Part shown: positions 22,111-33,119 of the stretch, piece after piece | Numbering within the stretch: the first letter of the stretch is position 1 | Layout of the letters: each line of letters begins with the position of its first letter | Source of the DNA: Chrysoperla carnea | Lineage: Eukaryota > Arthropoda > Insecta > Neuroptera > Chrysopidae | Assembly (NCBI RefSeq): GCF_905475395.1 | Contig: NC_058341.1 | Coordinates: 71,049,597-71,113,596 of the forward strand | Direction: 5' to 3' | Length of the DNA: 64,000 nt | The notes under the pieces: generated by a model | Told to the model about the DNA's origin: nothing | The model's input: the letters and a program-made list of their open reading frames with translations, nothing else | Database searches by the model: none | Translations under genes and position numbers: made by a program

Positions 22111-22865
22111 TATATAGTGTGTCCCCGGATATAGGTAACTATACTTGTAAATTTCCTTATTTTGCATTTTAAGAAAAAAAGTCATTCTTTATAAGAAGTT
22201 TTGCTTATTCTGAAGAGTATGAAGGTATATTTAAAAATTCTTAATAATGTACAGGGTAGCCAAAAATTTGGAATCACTATTTTTATTTTTGGTAAATTAC
22301 TTTTCTTTTTTATAAGTTGGCGAAATGTTACTAAGAAAAGTTAACCGCAATTAAAAATTATGAATCTATACAAAATATCAAGAAGATCCATGTGCTTTAA
22401 TTATAGCATCATTTTTTATTTGAACAAAAGCTCTAAAACGTAAGAAAAAAAAAATAAATCAAATAACATGTACTATACGAGAGTGTAATTTTTTATGGAC
22501 TAGCTTAGAAAATTAAAAAGAAAATTTATTTTCTCGGATAAACATTCACTGAGAATGGAATTGTCAAATTTGGAAAGATTTGCTTGATATTTTGTATAGA
22601 GTCATAATTGTTAATCTCGAGTAACTTTTTTTGTAACATTTTGTCAACTTTTAAAAACGAAGGGTAGTTTACCCAAAAAAAAAAAAAAAAAAATAGTGAT
22701 ACCAAATTTTTGGCTACCCTGTACATTATTTAGAAGTTTTAAATATTCCTTCATACTTTTCATAATAAGCAAAACTTCTTATAAAGAATGACTTTTTTTC
22801 TTAAAATGCAAAATAAGAAAACTTACAAGTATAGTTACCTCTGTATACCGGGGACACACTGTATA
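22111..22865. mobile_element. TIR element family E, copy 1 (deletion derivative)
   Basis: The ends 'tatagtgtgtccccgg' and complement 'tacagtgtgtccccgg' begin long inverted arms of roughly 300 bp that include 'acagggtagccaaaaatttg'. TA is present at both ends. The centre (22430-22540) shows no transposase similarity. The second copy at 57015-57840 keeps a transposase remnant, so this is a non-autonomous derivative. Confidence 0.85.
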
Positions 22866-23856
22866 AGGTGTCTAGCTAAGTTGGCTACATATGGAAAACT
22901 TTTTTATTATAAGGTTTATGACAAAAAAGTAATATTTATAAAAAGCTCTGCTTTCTAAAATATTAGCATTGAGCTATTCACTTTTGATATCGAATATACA
23001 GGGTGCACAAATTCAGAAAGTTCGATAGGAATGTTAATGAACGTTTATAAAAGACCATTTTGAACAGATAATAAGGGAAACGGTTCAAGAAATCACTCCC
23101 GAGATATGTAGGACTGTATTTAAACAATTTTGTAAAAGAACAACTACATGTGTGGAACGCGAAGGTGGATACGTTGAGGCGAAAACAAACTGAGCATGTG
23201 TTCGTGTGAGCCAAGATTTATTTGTTTATTAGTAGGTAGTTGATTAATTTTTTGAAGTAAATATATAAAACATATTTAAAGTCAGAGTCAATCCAATAAT
23301 TATATTAGATAAATTTTTGGGTAGTTAATAAATACACAAAGCATTCCAATATATTAATTTGTTTCTTCTATACGTTTTAAAATTGTTTTGATAGGTAAAT
23401 AATGTTAATTATGTTTTTGTTTCAAATAATGTGCCTTGTCATTCGGAATCACGTATTTTTTGTTTGTTTAGTAGTCGTTATTAGATGACTTAGTAATTTT
23501 TGGGTTTTTTTTTTGAAAATTGTTTTTTTCAAACTTTTATTATTAAAATATGAATAAGATAATCAGTTAAAAATAATTATTTCCATGGAAATATTTTGAA
23601 ACATAAAATATGTAAAAGTGGGGAATTTAAAATGATTTTATAACGCCAATTCTATCAAGAAGATATGGCTATATACACTATTAATAACGTTTTCCCTATT
23701 TTTATTTATTGATATTATTTGACCCTACTTGAAACCAAGCATTTCAAAATTCCACAAAACTTCTACTAGGAAGAACCCATATAGCACTTAATATCACAGA
23801 AATTTTTTTTTATTAACTCACTCAATTGTTTATTTTCACTTGTTTTTACCCCGACT

Positions 23857-24032
23857 GTACAATGGCGAGGGTAATGTGTTTTAGTGATATGTATGCATGT
23901 TCATATGTTCGGACCTTGCTTCTAAACTATTTATCATAATTTGATAAATAAGGTATCATTGAAAGCGTCTTAATCATCCGCTGGTGACGTCACATTAAAT
24001 TGAATATGGCTCCCTCTATAGGACATAAAGTA
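23857..24032 (+). repeat. Family C start and a shared CRE-bearing repeat
   Basis: Begins 'taccccgactgtacaatgg'. At 23995-24032 'gtgacgtcacattaaattg' and 'aatatggc' match the complement of 62590-62638 almost base for base, including a perfect TGACGTCA. No coding content. Confidence 0.55.
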
Positions 24033-24180
24033 ATGTACTGAAAACTAATTTTTATTTCAAATTACCGTGTTAGGTATCAAATAAAAATGCGTAATTAACA
24101 CTTTTCAAAAATATACACCCAGTATATATTGTTATACTTTCTCACGAAATTAAACCCCAAAATAGTTTAAATAAAATAAA

Positions 24181-24523
24181 GTTCAAAAACTAAAATCCCG
24201 ACGACTACAAAATCACGCTCTTAAAATTTTGAAAACAAGAAAATATTTACAACTGAAATTGTTATGATAAGTAAAATCGTCATAACAATCGAGGGACCTC
24301 TTTTCCGTCCTGTGGAAAAGTGTTTAATCTCTGAGGTCTCCCGACTGTAATGACAATTTTACTCATCATAACAATTTCAGATGAACATATATATTCTTAC
24401 TTATTATTATTGTTCACATTTAATTATTATTTTTTTTTCAATTCTCTCTTTAATTATATATATTCTTGTTTTCATACTTTTAAGAGCATGATTTTGTAAT
24501 CATCAGGGTTTTAGTTTTTGAAC
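24181..24523. mobile_element. MITE family X, copy 2, with a 69-bp insertion
   Basis: Terminal 'gttcaaaaactaaaa' is exactly mirrored at 24509-24523, and arms continue through 'aaaatca(c/t)gctcttaaaa' and 'atgataagtaaaatcgtc'. In the right arm 24399-24467 is an extra segment flanked by the 12-bp direct repeat 'atatatattctt'. The element lies immediately beside the candidate coding exon at 24552-24706. Confidence 0.85.
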
Positions 24524-24551
24524 GTTTTTATTAAATAATGTTTTTTCAAAT

Positions 24552-24706
24552 TCATGCGACTTTGTTAACTACTGAGTACTGCGTTAGTTCGTTAGTCCTG
24601 TGTTCCCATTTCTGTGACATTTGGTCTACGAGATCTTTGCACGGAATAATTAAGGGCGACAAAACTGCGTCGAGCTCGCAATACTCCAAAGACATCGGCT
24701 TATTTC
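24552..24706 (-). CDS. Candidate coding exon in a G+C-richer island
   Basis: The minus strand has a 51-codon open frame from an acceptor-like 'tagtaataaacag' to TGA. It includes NKPMSLEYCELDAVLSPL, then IPCKDLVDQMSQKWEH and ELTQYSVVNKVA. Composition is near 45% G+C and codon use is more balanced than the surroundings. It starts in phase 1. It may end here, or leave at 'TCA|gtagtt' in phase 0. AATAAA 20 nt past the stop lies just outside the MITE terminus at 24523. Family unknown. Confidence 0.3.
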
Positions 24707-25442
24707 CTGTTTATTACTAAAACTAAATCTCGTAACCGGCAATAAGAGGTAAGATTATTTAAAGGACGATTTTTTTACATTGAGGGGATCAACCTATCAT
24801 GCCTTCATCACACTTACGATTCATGGGCTACTTTTTTGTCTATTCGCGATGCAGACATGTCAAAAAGTCGCCTTGGATTTATTTCAATTTAAGAGGTACA
24901 TATCTCCTTAGACCTTGATTCCATGGTTTAAAATTCACTTCTTCGCATGTATTTTTCCCGTGCATCGCCTAGTCCATTCCCCTATTTAATTTTAAAATGA
25001 TAGAATAATTTGATTGAACTATAATGAATAAATATAATTTAAATGAAATAAATTAAATAAAGTAAATAGCAATAATAATAATTTTTATTTATTAATAATA
25101 AATTTAAGATAAATAAAAATAATTATTAATTCAATTAAATGGCAATAGACTGAGTCACATCTAAATAAACCATTATATAGATATAGATATATTTAAATTG
25201 TTATTATTATTATTATTAATGTTTACTATTTATTATTGATTACTTTTGATGTGTAGTTTTGGAATGTTTGTTTATCTTGCAAGGAGAGAAAGAAAACTTG
25301 TTTTCTAATTATATTATTGTAAAATAAATTATGGGTATACATATAAAATGCAGTTTACGTCAAATATCCAATGTTTATATTCAAAAGTTCGATCTAGCAA
25401 ACACCAAACTTGAAAATGGATTTGAGATTGGACAAGCATTGA

Positions 25443-25472
25443 TTTGCCAAGGTTTTTCGAAACCTTGGCAAA
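25443..25472. repeat. Perfect 13-bp hairpin with TTCG loop
   Basis: 'tttgccaaggttt', loop 'ttcg', then 'aaaccttggcaaa'. A UUCG tetraloop would make the RNA form very stable. It is followed by 'ggctaataaat', which also follows the hairpin at 58932-58962. Confidence 0.7.
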
Positions 25473-25599
25473 GGCTAATAAATGAAGTTTTTTTTCTCTA
25501 AGCTAGTACTTTTTGCTAAAATGACAGGAAAGAGAATGATATTTTGAACAAAGTCGTTTAACTTACAGCAAGCACACACCACGCTTGTTTCATACATAT

Positions 25600-25922
25600 T
25601 TATAAAAAAAATTTTATTAAAAAATACTTTTTAAAGGACAAGCTTTTATTGTACTAAAAAGTAGAAAATAATTTTATCTATAAGTCACGCATACCCGACT
25701 ATTTGTAAAAGGTTGAGGCGGTTAATTTAAAATACCAAAAAATGAACCGGAAGCCTCATCTACTCCTTTGCCTAATTTCTTTTCGATTCATCCTTGATAT
25801 TAAGCGCCTCAAGCTTTTACAAATAGTCGGGTATGAGTGACCAATAGATAAAATTATTCTCTACTTTTTAGTACAATAAAAGCTTGTCCCTTAAAAAGTA
25901 TTTTTTATTAAAATTTTTTATT
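25600..25922. mobile_element. Foldback element, ~320 bp
   Basis: Inverted arms of about 140 bp with few differences: 'tactttttaaaggacaagc' against 'tactttttaagggacaagc', 'tacccgactatttgtaaaag' in both, and the inner 'ggttgaggcg' against 'gcttgaggcg'. The loop is about 60 bp. Non-coding. Confidence 0.85.
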
Positions 25923-26786
25923 TAAGACTAAAAAAATGTATTTATATAAAATATGATGGAAGCGATGGGATAATCAGGGTGGCGCAACCTTACCATGCAT
26001 TGTCATCCAAACTAAATGTGCATGCAAAATTTCAGCTCAATCGGTTGAACATATCTACTTCAACATTGAGTTCAAAGAATCCACCGTAACATGCACACAT
26101 ACATTGCAAGTTAAATAAAAGCTTTAAAAAAAACTACCTTAAGTGTATACAAAAAAAAACTTTAAATCTGATTAGTTGACGTAATTATCACGACATACCA
26201 TACCCGACAAATATCAGATTATCCAACAGGATCCAGATAAAAACTAAATATGGTACCATAAAAAACGATGTTATTAATCTTTCTGAAGAACTTATGTTTC
26301 TGATGTTTTTATGAAATCCGAAAAAGGACTTCAGACCTAAAGGGAACAAATTTCAAAAAGGTTTCCTAAAGAAAGTAACCGTAAAGATGTTAGAAAAAAG
26401 ACGCCTTAAGTTGCTGATATTTCGCAGTTCTTAGAGAAGTCAGAAAAGTACATAATAAGGAGTGCCTGATTATAACTTCTTACGAAATCAGAAAAAAGAC
26501 GTTTCAATGAGGCCTTAAGTATTACTTCTGATAGATGTCAGTAAGAATATTTCGTAATATGATCATATGTATTATGATGACTAATATAAGTCAGATAGAA
26601 AGCCTTTTATTAGAGCTTTTAATTTTGAGCTTGTTTTGTTGTTTTTGAAGTCCCTAAAGATATTATATTTGAGCTTCCAGAAAGTTAATGAATTCACATA
26701 AATGTATCGACGAAATAGTTCAGACCTTATTTTCTTGAAAATTTTGCGACAAGACACAAGAACTTTTCTGAAAAAAAAAATTTAAT

Positions 26787-26994
26787 ATGGCGATAAATAT
26801 AAAGCCGCCAAACAGTACAGCACCACTGAGACAGGGCGATACGTAAGAAGCAGCGCTTTTTTAATTTATTGAACCAACTTTGTTTTTCTCTCTTCAGGTT
26901 AGAACACATGAATGTCCACCTTCTCCCACACTGCAATAAGATAACTTATTGTCCGAGGACTAAAAGAAGCAGTTTATTTAACTTATTTAATTAA
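26787..26994 (+). CDS. Candidate two-exon small protein (function unknown)
   Basis: ATG at 26787 opens MAINIKPPNSTAPLRQGD and reaches donor 'GATAC|gtaagaag' at 26843. A 55-bp intron ends with a strong 'tttttctctcttcag' at 26897. Joining AC|G keeps the frame open for LEHMNVHLLPHCNKITYC and a basic tail to TAA at 26994, giving about 50 residues. AATAAA follows at 27036. Short introns like this are typical of insects. The minus strand across the same interval also has a 69-codon open frame, so strand and reality are unsettled. No family recognised. Confidence 0.25.
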
Positions 26995-27035
26995 AAAATT
27001 TCCTTGGGCAGAAATATCACTGTTGAAGTGAACAA

Positions 27036-27041
27036 AATAAA
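27036..27041 (+). terminator. Candidate poly(A) signal
   Basis: AATAAA 42 nt after the TAA of the 26787-26994 candidate. Supportive but weak on its own in AT-rich DNA. Confidence 0.2.
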
Positions 27042-27139
27042 TTTTCTCTTCAAATTCGCGTTTCCAAGAATTTATTAGTGACATAGTGATTCCATTGTGA
27101 TGGTTAAATAATATATAATACACTATTCTAATACTTCAG

Positions 27140-27277
27140 GGTGGGAAATGTGTAGAGACGTACAAACCAACCGGGCTACAACGTACATTCGATTTTCACC
27201 GGATTTATGACATATTCGTAAAAATTTTTCGAAAAAAGGTTGTTTGTCACTTTATAAAGAATAACGTGGCAATATAA
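27140..27277 (+). CDS. Candidate coding exon (function unknown)
   Basis: The acceptor 'ctattctaatacttcag' is followed in phase 0 by an open frame GGKCVETYKPTGLQRTFDFH then RIYDIF. Donor-like 'TTC|gtaaaa' occurs at 27218 (phase 0), otherwise the frame runs to TAA at 27277. The first 78 bases are about 47% G+C. It is in phase with the plus-strand candidates at 8288 and 32842, but linkage over such distances is speculative. No domain recognised. Confidence 0.25.
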   Translation, partial: GGKCVETYKPTGLQRTFDFHRIYDIFVKIFRKKVVCHFIKNNVAI

Positions 27278-27420
27278 ACATGACTTTATTTTTACTCCTT
27301 TGCGTTATGTAACACCTAGGACCAAATATTTTCGCATTCCGACTAAGGAACTGTATCATCCATTTTGATTATTTAAAAGGATTCATCTATATTAAATTTT
27401 TTTACTTATTTCTTCTCAGT

Positions 27421-27772
27421 TAAGGAGGGTGACTCGCCAGTAATAGAAAAAAATAAATTAGTAGATAATGATCCGAATTTTTAGTATGCTATAGGTCACG
27501 AAATATATTATTGTATAAAACAAAAATTTGGGTATCTTACCGTTCAATTAAGAGAGTTTTTATTAATTAAAAATACACTAAATAACATAACCTGCTATGA
27601 GAATGGTATGTTATTTAGTGTATTTTTAATTAATAAAAACTCTCTTAATTGAACGGTAAGATACCCAAATTTTTGTTTTATACAATAATATATTTCGTGA
27701 ACTTTAACATACTAAAAATTCGGATATATCTACTAATTTATTTTTTCTATTATTGCCGAGGGACTTTCCTTA
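27421..27772. mobile_element. Young foldback element, ~350 bp, near-identical arms
   Basis: Arms of about 165 bp flank a ~17-nt loop ('acctgctatgagaatgg'). The inner ~110 bp on each side ('tatcttaccgttcaattaag', 'aaatacactaaataacata') look identical, with a few changes and indels outward. The outer ends are TA-bounded 'taagg...cctta'. Non-coding. The high arm identity means recent origin or ongoing homogenisation. Confidence 0.85.
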
Positions 27773-29417
27773 AACACAATCGTTTATTGTTTTCGTCTGC
27801 CCAATAGTTTTATCGATAAAAATGGCTAGTGCTAATAAATGTCTGTGATGTTATAAACGCCTTTCACTATTTATTTCTATATTTATAAATAATATTGCAA
27901 AAATTTTTAAAGCTCAGTTTACACTTGTCTTTAACAGATAGTCACGGAACTAAGTTGTTTAATTATTCCTCAAGTGAAAGTAACTTAATGGAAAACGATC
28001 AGAAGTGATACTCAATTAAACATCCAGGATTTAAGTTTAAGATGACAAATATATATTTATATTAGTTATGTACTATTTATTGTAAACTATTCTCTATCAA
28101 TTGAATTAATTATTTCAAAATTGTTAATTAGCCATATCATTTTGAAATTGCCTTTAAACTAACTTCCCGATGAGCTAGAGACTTAAAATTTGGAGCATAG
28201 CTCAGAAGTGAATGATAATGCATGAATACCAAATAAGCTCCCTAATACTCAAAATTTGTCTACATTTTTCCTAATTTTATTTTCCCTTTCTCCTCTACCT
28301 CGAAAAAAGTCCGTCTGCCATATATACTTCCTATGTGAGAAACTGCTATACATCGAGTCAGAAGCTTATCTACCACGCGGCAAACAGTTACAGATCCTGG
28401 ATTTTTTTGACGTGCCATATCCTAGAATAAATTCGTGTTTACACTACGAAAATCGAAATCAAAACTTTATAATTTCTTTAAATTTGATTTGAATTTATTA
28501 TGATTTACAAGCACTGACAAATAACTTCACGTCATTTGCATAACTGCGTGGTGACTCTTACTAGATTAGGTTACGTAATTATTGAAAGAAAAATGATGGT
28601 AGCTTTGAAATTGCCAACGATGCGACGTGGACGGGTAACTGCTAGTTTTTTATATAACAACTTATTTTTTCAATTCGTTCTTACAATTATTGACATATCG
28701 AATGAATACATAAAACCACCGCTGATTCTTAAGGCAGTAAAATTGTTTAACATGAAAAAAAAAATGTTATCGTTTTATGTTTGAAATATGTAAATTTTGT
28801 AAAAACTGTTGATTATATGATTTTATTTGCAATATAATTTAAATGAATAATAAATAGATCATTCAAAGAGATAAGTAAAAAATTTAATATATATCCACCC
28901 ATTAATTATATTATATTCATGTATGAATAATATCACTGGACATTTTGTTTCATTAATAAATTATCTTTACGCAATTAACAAAGATTTATAGTTAGTTAAT
29001 AGATTATTGTCATTGTTGTATATAAAATAAACGTTCATCATATAGTTTTGGAAATTAAAAAAAGCTAGGGATGAATTACTATAAGTAAAATTAAATGTCT
29101 AAAAGGAAAAAATTAATGCATCTTTGAAATTTTCCACAAGTGGTTATTAGGCTGTCAAAACTTCGTAATAAAAAATCCACTCAAAGTCGTACCTAACCCA
29201 CTTTTTTGTGTGATAATTGGGGGGGGGGGTGGTTTTAATCAGTTTTTTACAAATTACAAAATACCATGCATTTAATAAATAAAAAATATAATTAAAGTTT
29301 GTAGCTGACGTATTTGTACATATTTTCTCGACTTTATTTCTTCAAAACTAACCAAGATATGCCAAATTAAAAATGGAATTTTTTTGCTTATTCAATCAAA
29401 TGGAAAAGTATCCATAT

Positions 29418-29531
29418 TGTAAACCGTTAGAGATAGAACAAAAGTTTAAATGTAAAATTCCTTATAAAAAAATTATCAACTTTTATTTAAATCATTCTTT
29501 CGTCAACATCAATGTGGACTTGTGAGGGCGC
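29418..29531 (-). repeat. Family A fragment
   Basis: Minus-strand match: 'gtaaaccgttagagatagaa', 'aaaagtttaaatgta', 'attccttataaaa' and 'cttgtgagggcgca' follow family A order. Confidence 0.65.
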
Positions 29532-29574
29532 AGTTCAGGAAAAGACTTTGATGTCCAAGTTTTGATAGTTACTA

Positions 29575-30378
29575 ATCAAAAAGTGTCATTTAATTATATT
29601 TCGAAAAATCAACACTTTCCAAGTTATTGACGATTGAAATTCGGAGTATTCAACGTTAAATATCTGAGAAATTGGACGTTTATTGAAAATAGTTTATCAT
29701 ACACTTTTTAAACTAAAAATTAACGGAGTTTTAAAGAAAAGAAAGTTTATCGTACCTTTTTTTATATTTTTTTAACCCAAATGCTGATGAATTTACCACG
29801 AGAGCTAAAATCAATGCTTGCCGTTTTTCAAATTACTTGATTTAAATACTGACAACATGCTCAAAAAGATCTGTTAGTTTTGGATGTATAGTTTTCGAAA
29901 TATTGCAATTTTAATGTAAAAAAAAAATTCCAACAAATGGAAAAATTTGCCTTTATCGTTAAATAACTCGAAAAAATTACAATAATAATCAAGTTCCAAA
30001 AAAAGTTTATAGGAAAAAAATTTAGCTGTTTTTCCGCAGAATACATTACTTTGTAAACTTTTTTTTTAACATTATTATTTTTCGTTTTATATTAAAGGAT
30101 AATTTAATTTTTTTCGAAAAAAAATTTTTTTTTTCTGCTAGCAATTTTTGGGCATGTTGTCAGTACCTAAATAAAGGAAATTGGAAAGCTGCAAGCATTA
30201 ATTTTAGTTCCCGTGGTAACTGCATCAGTTTTTGTGCTAAAATAAAAACAAATATATTTTTTTCATAAAACGTCCAATTTTTCAGTTATTGGTCTTCAAA
30301 TACTCCGGATTTCAATCGCCAATAACTCGGAAAGTATCGACTTTTCGAAATATACTTAAATAACACTTTTTGTTTAGA
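29575..30378. repeat. Large inverted repeat, ~800 bp
   Basis: Left arm blocks 'actttccaagttattgacga', 'attgaaattcggagtatt', 'taccacgagagctaaaat' and 'tactgacaacatgc' recur inverted and diverged in the right arm. The right-arm sequence also recurs directly at 57845-58400. Centre at about 29975. A 61-codon minus frame in the centre is lysine/phenylalanine/asparagine-rich and not supported. Confidence 0.75.
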
Positions 30379-30529
30379 TTTTATCGCTCTATCATCATAT
30401 TACTTTTGATCTAGAGGGTGAACAAAGTTTAATCCCAAATTTTCATCGAAATTGGTTGCTATAGGTCAAAATTTAGAGCTTTCGTCTATTTTTCCTCGTT
30501 TATTGGAATACTAACAGAACATGAAAAAA

Positions 30530-32030
30530 TACGAATATATCATAACAATCATCATAACAAAAACACAGTTTCAACACAACAACACAGCATACGGGAAAGC
30601 CAAAAGAGATTATTTTGAGCTGCTGTTATAGGTTTCAATTTTCACCAGACATTTGCAAGGTTATTATCAACTAGTAACGTTTGCTTACATATCTTATTAG
30701 AGATTTGTTGGTTAATTGTCCAATATAATTGTATACAAACAAATTAATTGTGATTGTATGAGGTTGTTGCATCGAAAGTCATATGGAATGTTAATCCATA
30801 CAACAGATGGCGTCATTAAACATCGTTCAGACAACATTTTTTTAGGGTCCATAGTTCATTTTGTACTCTAGAGTATAAATAATATATAGATAATGTGTTT
30901 GTACCCAAGTTTGGAAGTTATTGAACTAAAAACAGGCTGTTTTTTAACTTGCTATTTTCAATAAGTGTTTCTTCACATTCTATATTATCCGATTTTAGTA
31001 TCAGCTATGACACTTCCACTTTCGGGGATCTCATCTGGCAGTTGATGTTGCAATAGGGAATATTCATGTATTTTTATTTTATTTTTAATTCATTGTTTAC
31101 ACCGTTATAACATAGTAAAAAATATAAATGGGTAAAAAAATATTAAAAATAGAGAATAATTTTGAGATGTTTAATCGCAGTCCTTTTGGCACTCTCTGTC
31201 AGTTGGCGACAGTTCAATGGTACTGTTTAGTACAGGTGTAATACCCACGTATGTAGTAATTACATTTTATATCCATGGTAATACCATACAAAATATAAGT
31301 AATTCATACCATACAGTATGTCAACAAGTCTGACAACACACATACTATGACATCACGTACGTTTTAGAAATTGGAATTTCTCTCACTGAATTTGTACTTT
31401 TATTAATTAATTTTAAGTTATTAAAAAGATATTAATTACTAAAATAATGTTTTAGTTCAAATGTCCAGCCAATAAAGTTTTTACGGAAAAAATATTTGAA
31501 CGAAATGGAAATTTCATGAATATTCCCTATTTCTCATCTAGCAGTATGCAAGTAAAAGTATTTCTTGAAGCAGATAAAAGAAATTATTTTTGAAATCATA
31601 GATTCGTTTGGTAAGAACACAACACACCTATAATTCCAATGGTACGTATGTCATCGAATAGAATACAAGAATACATAATAAGTACTACATGAATACACAT
31701 ATTATTAAAAAGCAGGCGTTAACAAATAACACCACAATACAATAAACTGGTTAATATACAATTAACACAACCAACAGCTGTCTCAATCAAAGTCTAGCTC
31801 TAGATATAATATGCATGCTCTTAGTATTAGTAATCTAACTAACTTTACTTGTAAATATAAATAAATACAAATATTTTTTAATAAAAATAAAGTGTAAAAT
31901 AAAATGAGTCATCCATCTATACTAGTAAGTACGTAAGTAAGTTTAACTAAACAAACCAGCCAAAGTAAAAAGAGATCTCTTCTTCTAACTTATACTCAAC
32001 AACACATTATAACTGCCTAGTCGTTTTAAA
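30530..32030. other. AT-rich stretch without supported features
   Basis: Contains 'acaacagatggcgtcatta' at about 30800 and CA/AT-rich tracts. No convincing exon or element. Short open frames lack supporting splice sites or composition. Confidence 0.5.
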
Positions 32031-32841
32031 TGATTGATAGTCAAAATACATTATGAAAGTAGATTCGATTTCAAAAATTCTTTTTTCTACTTCTTACTTA
32101 GACCCTCAGTAACATTCATAGTCATTAACTTCTGCCTTCAATTGAAAAAGCTGTTTCATCCGAAAATCGAAAGAGAATATAAAATTAATATTTTGCCCCT
32201 AGATAATAATACAGTAATAATATAGTAATAATACAGTAACTGTAATAATAATTAAATTTTTCTTTTTTACATATTTTTAACTAAGGACCCCTCGACGATC
32301 AGTGGCGTCCACAGTTTTTAGCCAGGGTAAGCAGAAATTTTTAAAAGCAACTATATTATCAAAAATACGGTTGTTGGTTTTGATTCATCGTCATGGTGAG
32401 TAAATAATAATGTAGGTATTTTTAACCACAAATATCCATAGATTGGCTGATTTTATTGACTTTATAATTACATAAAAGCAGTTAGAAGATGGTGGTGTGA
32501 GTATGCCGATTTTTTCCAAAGTTGTGATACTTAAGGAATTTTCTACGTGTTTTTCAGATTGGTTTCAGATGGTTTTATTGTTGGGAAATAGTAGACGAGG
32601 GGAAACGATTGCTGTGTTTGCAACCTGTCAGCCAAAAATCTGAATCAGATCGTTTTGTTTTGATTTTACGATTGAATTTAACTTTAGTTTGTGATAATTG
32701 CAAATGTTTGTGATAATTGCGGTGTACAACGGCCTTTCTCGATCACTTGTTTTTTGTCATCGAAAGATAGTTTTGAAAAGGAATAATTTTTTTTTCTATA
32801 CACACACTATCATTTTTCTCTAACGTTCAAATCTTAAACAG

Positions 32842-32901
32842 AAGCCTTCTAGAAGCCGGTCGTTAGACAGTAGGGATCGTTTATTGTATGGACATATGTG
32901 A
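32842..32901 (+). CDS. Candidate coding exon in a G+C-rich island
   Basis: The acceptor 'cgttcaaatcttaaacag', with an upstream branch-like 'ctaac', opens a single phase-0 frame KPSRSRSLDSRDRLLYGHM to TGA at 32899. Donor-like GT occurs at 32898 ('AT|gtgaag') and, beyond the stop, at 32903 ('GAA|gtgagt'), so it may be internal or terminal. Arg/Ser-rich composition. Surroundings to 32990 are the most G+C-rich in this part and might include a promoter or UTR. Family unknown. Confidence 0.25.
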   Translation, partial: KPSRSRSLDSRDRLLYGHM

Positions 32902-33119
32902 AGTGAGTTGAGTGGATAGTTGTGGTCGTTACTCCCCGCGGTGACTGGCCGTACTGGGGGGTGTTGTGGAGATGTTGCTTTATGTCAATACTTTATATTC
33001 AGGTTTGGTTTCAGTTGGATGACATTTATGAAACAAGTTTTGTCAGGATATATTTTTAATTTCGCAATCTTCAATATAACAGAACAGCTCCTATATAACA
33101 AGTGTAAATGATGGAAATA

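Noticed and set aside
28606-28648. Possible first exon MMVALKLPTMRRGR with donor 'CGG|gtaact'
   Set aside because: Very short, only a moderate donor, and no confirmed downstream exon.
29218-29233. Poly-G/poly-C tracts (also 9471-9481) as possible recombination or quadruplex sites
   Set aside because: Single homopolymers without the spaced G-tracts needed for a quadruplex.
31902-31925. Short ATG segment before 'gtaagtacgtaagtaag'
   Set aside because: The 'gtaagta' is part of a simple GTAA repeat, so the donor match is not informative.
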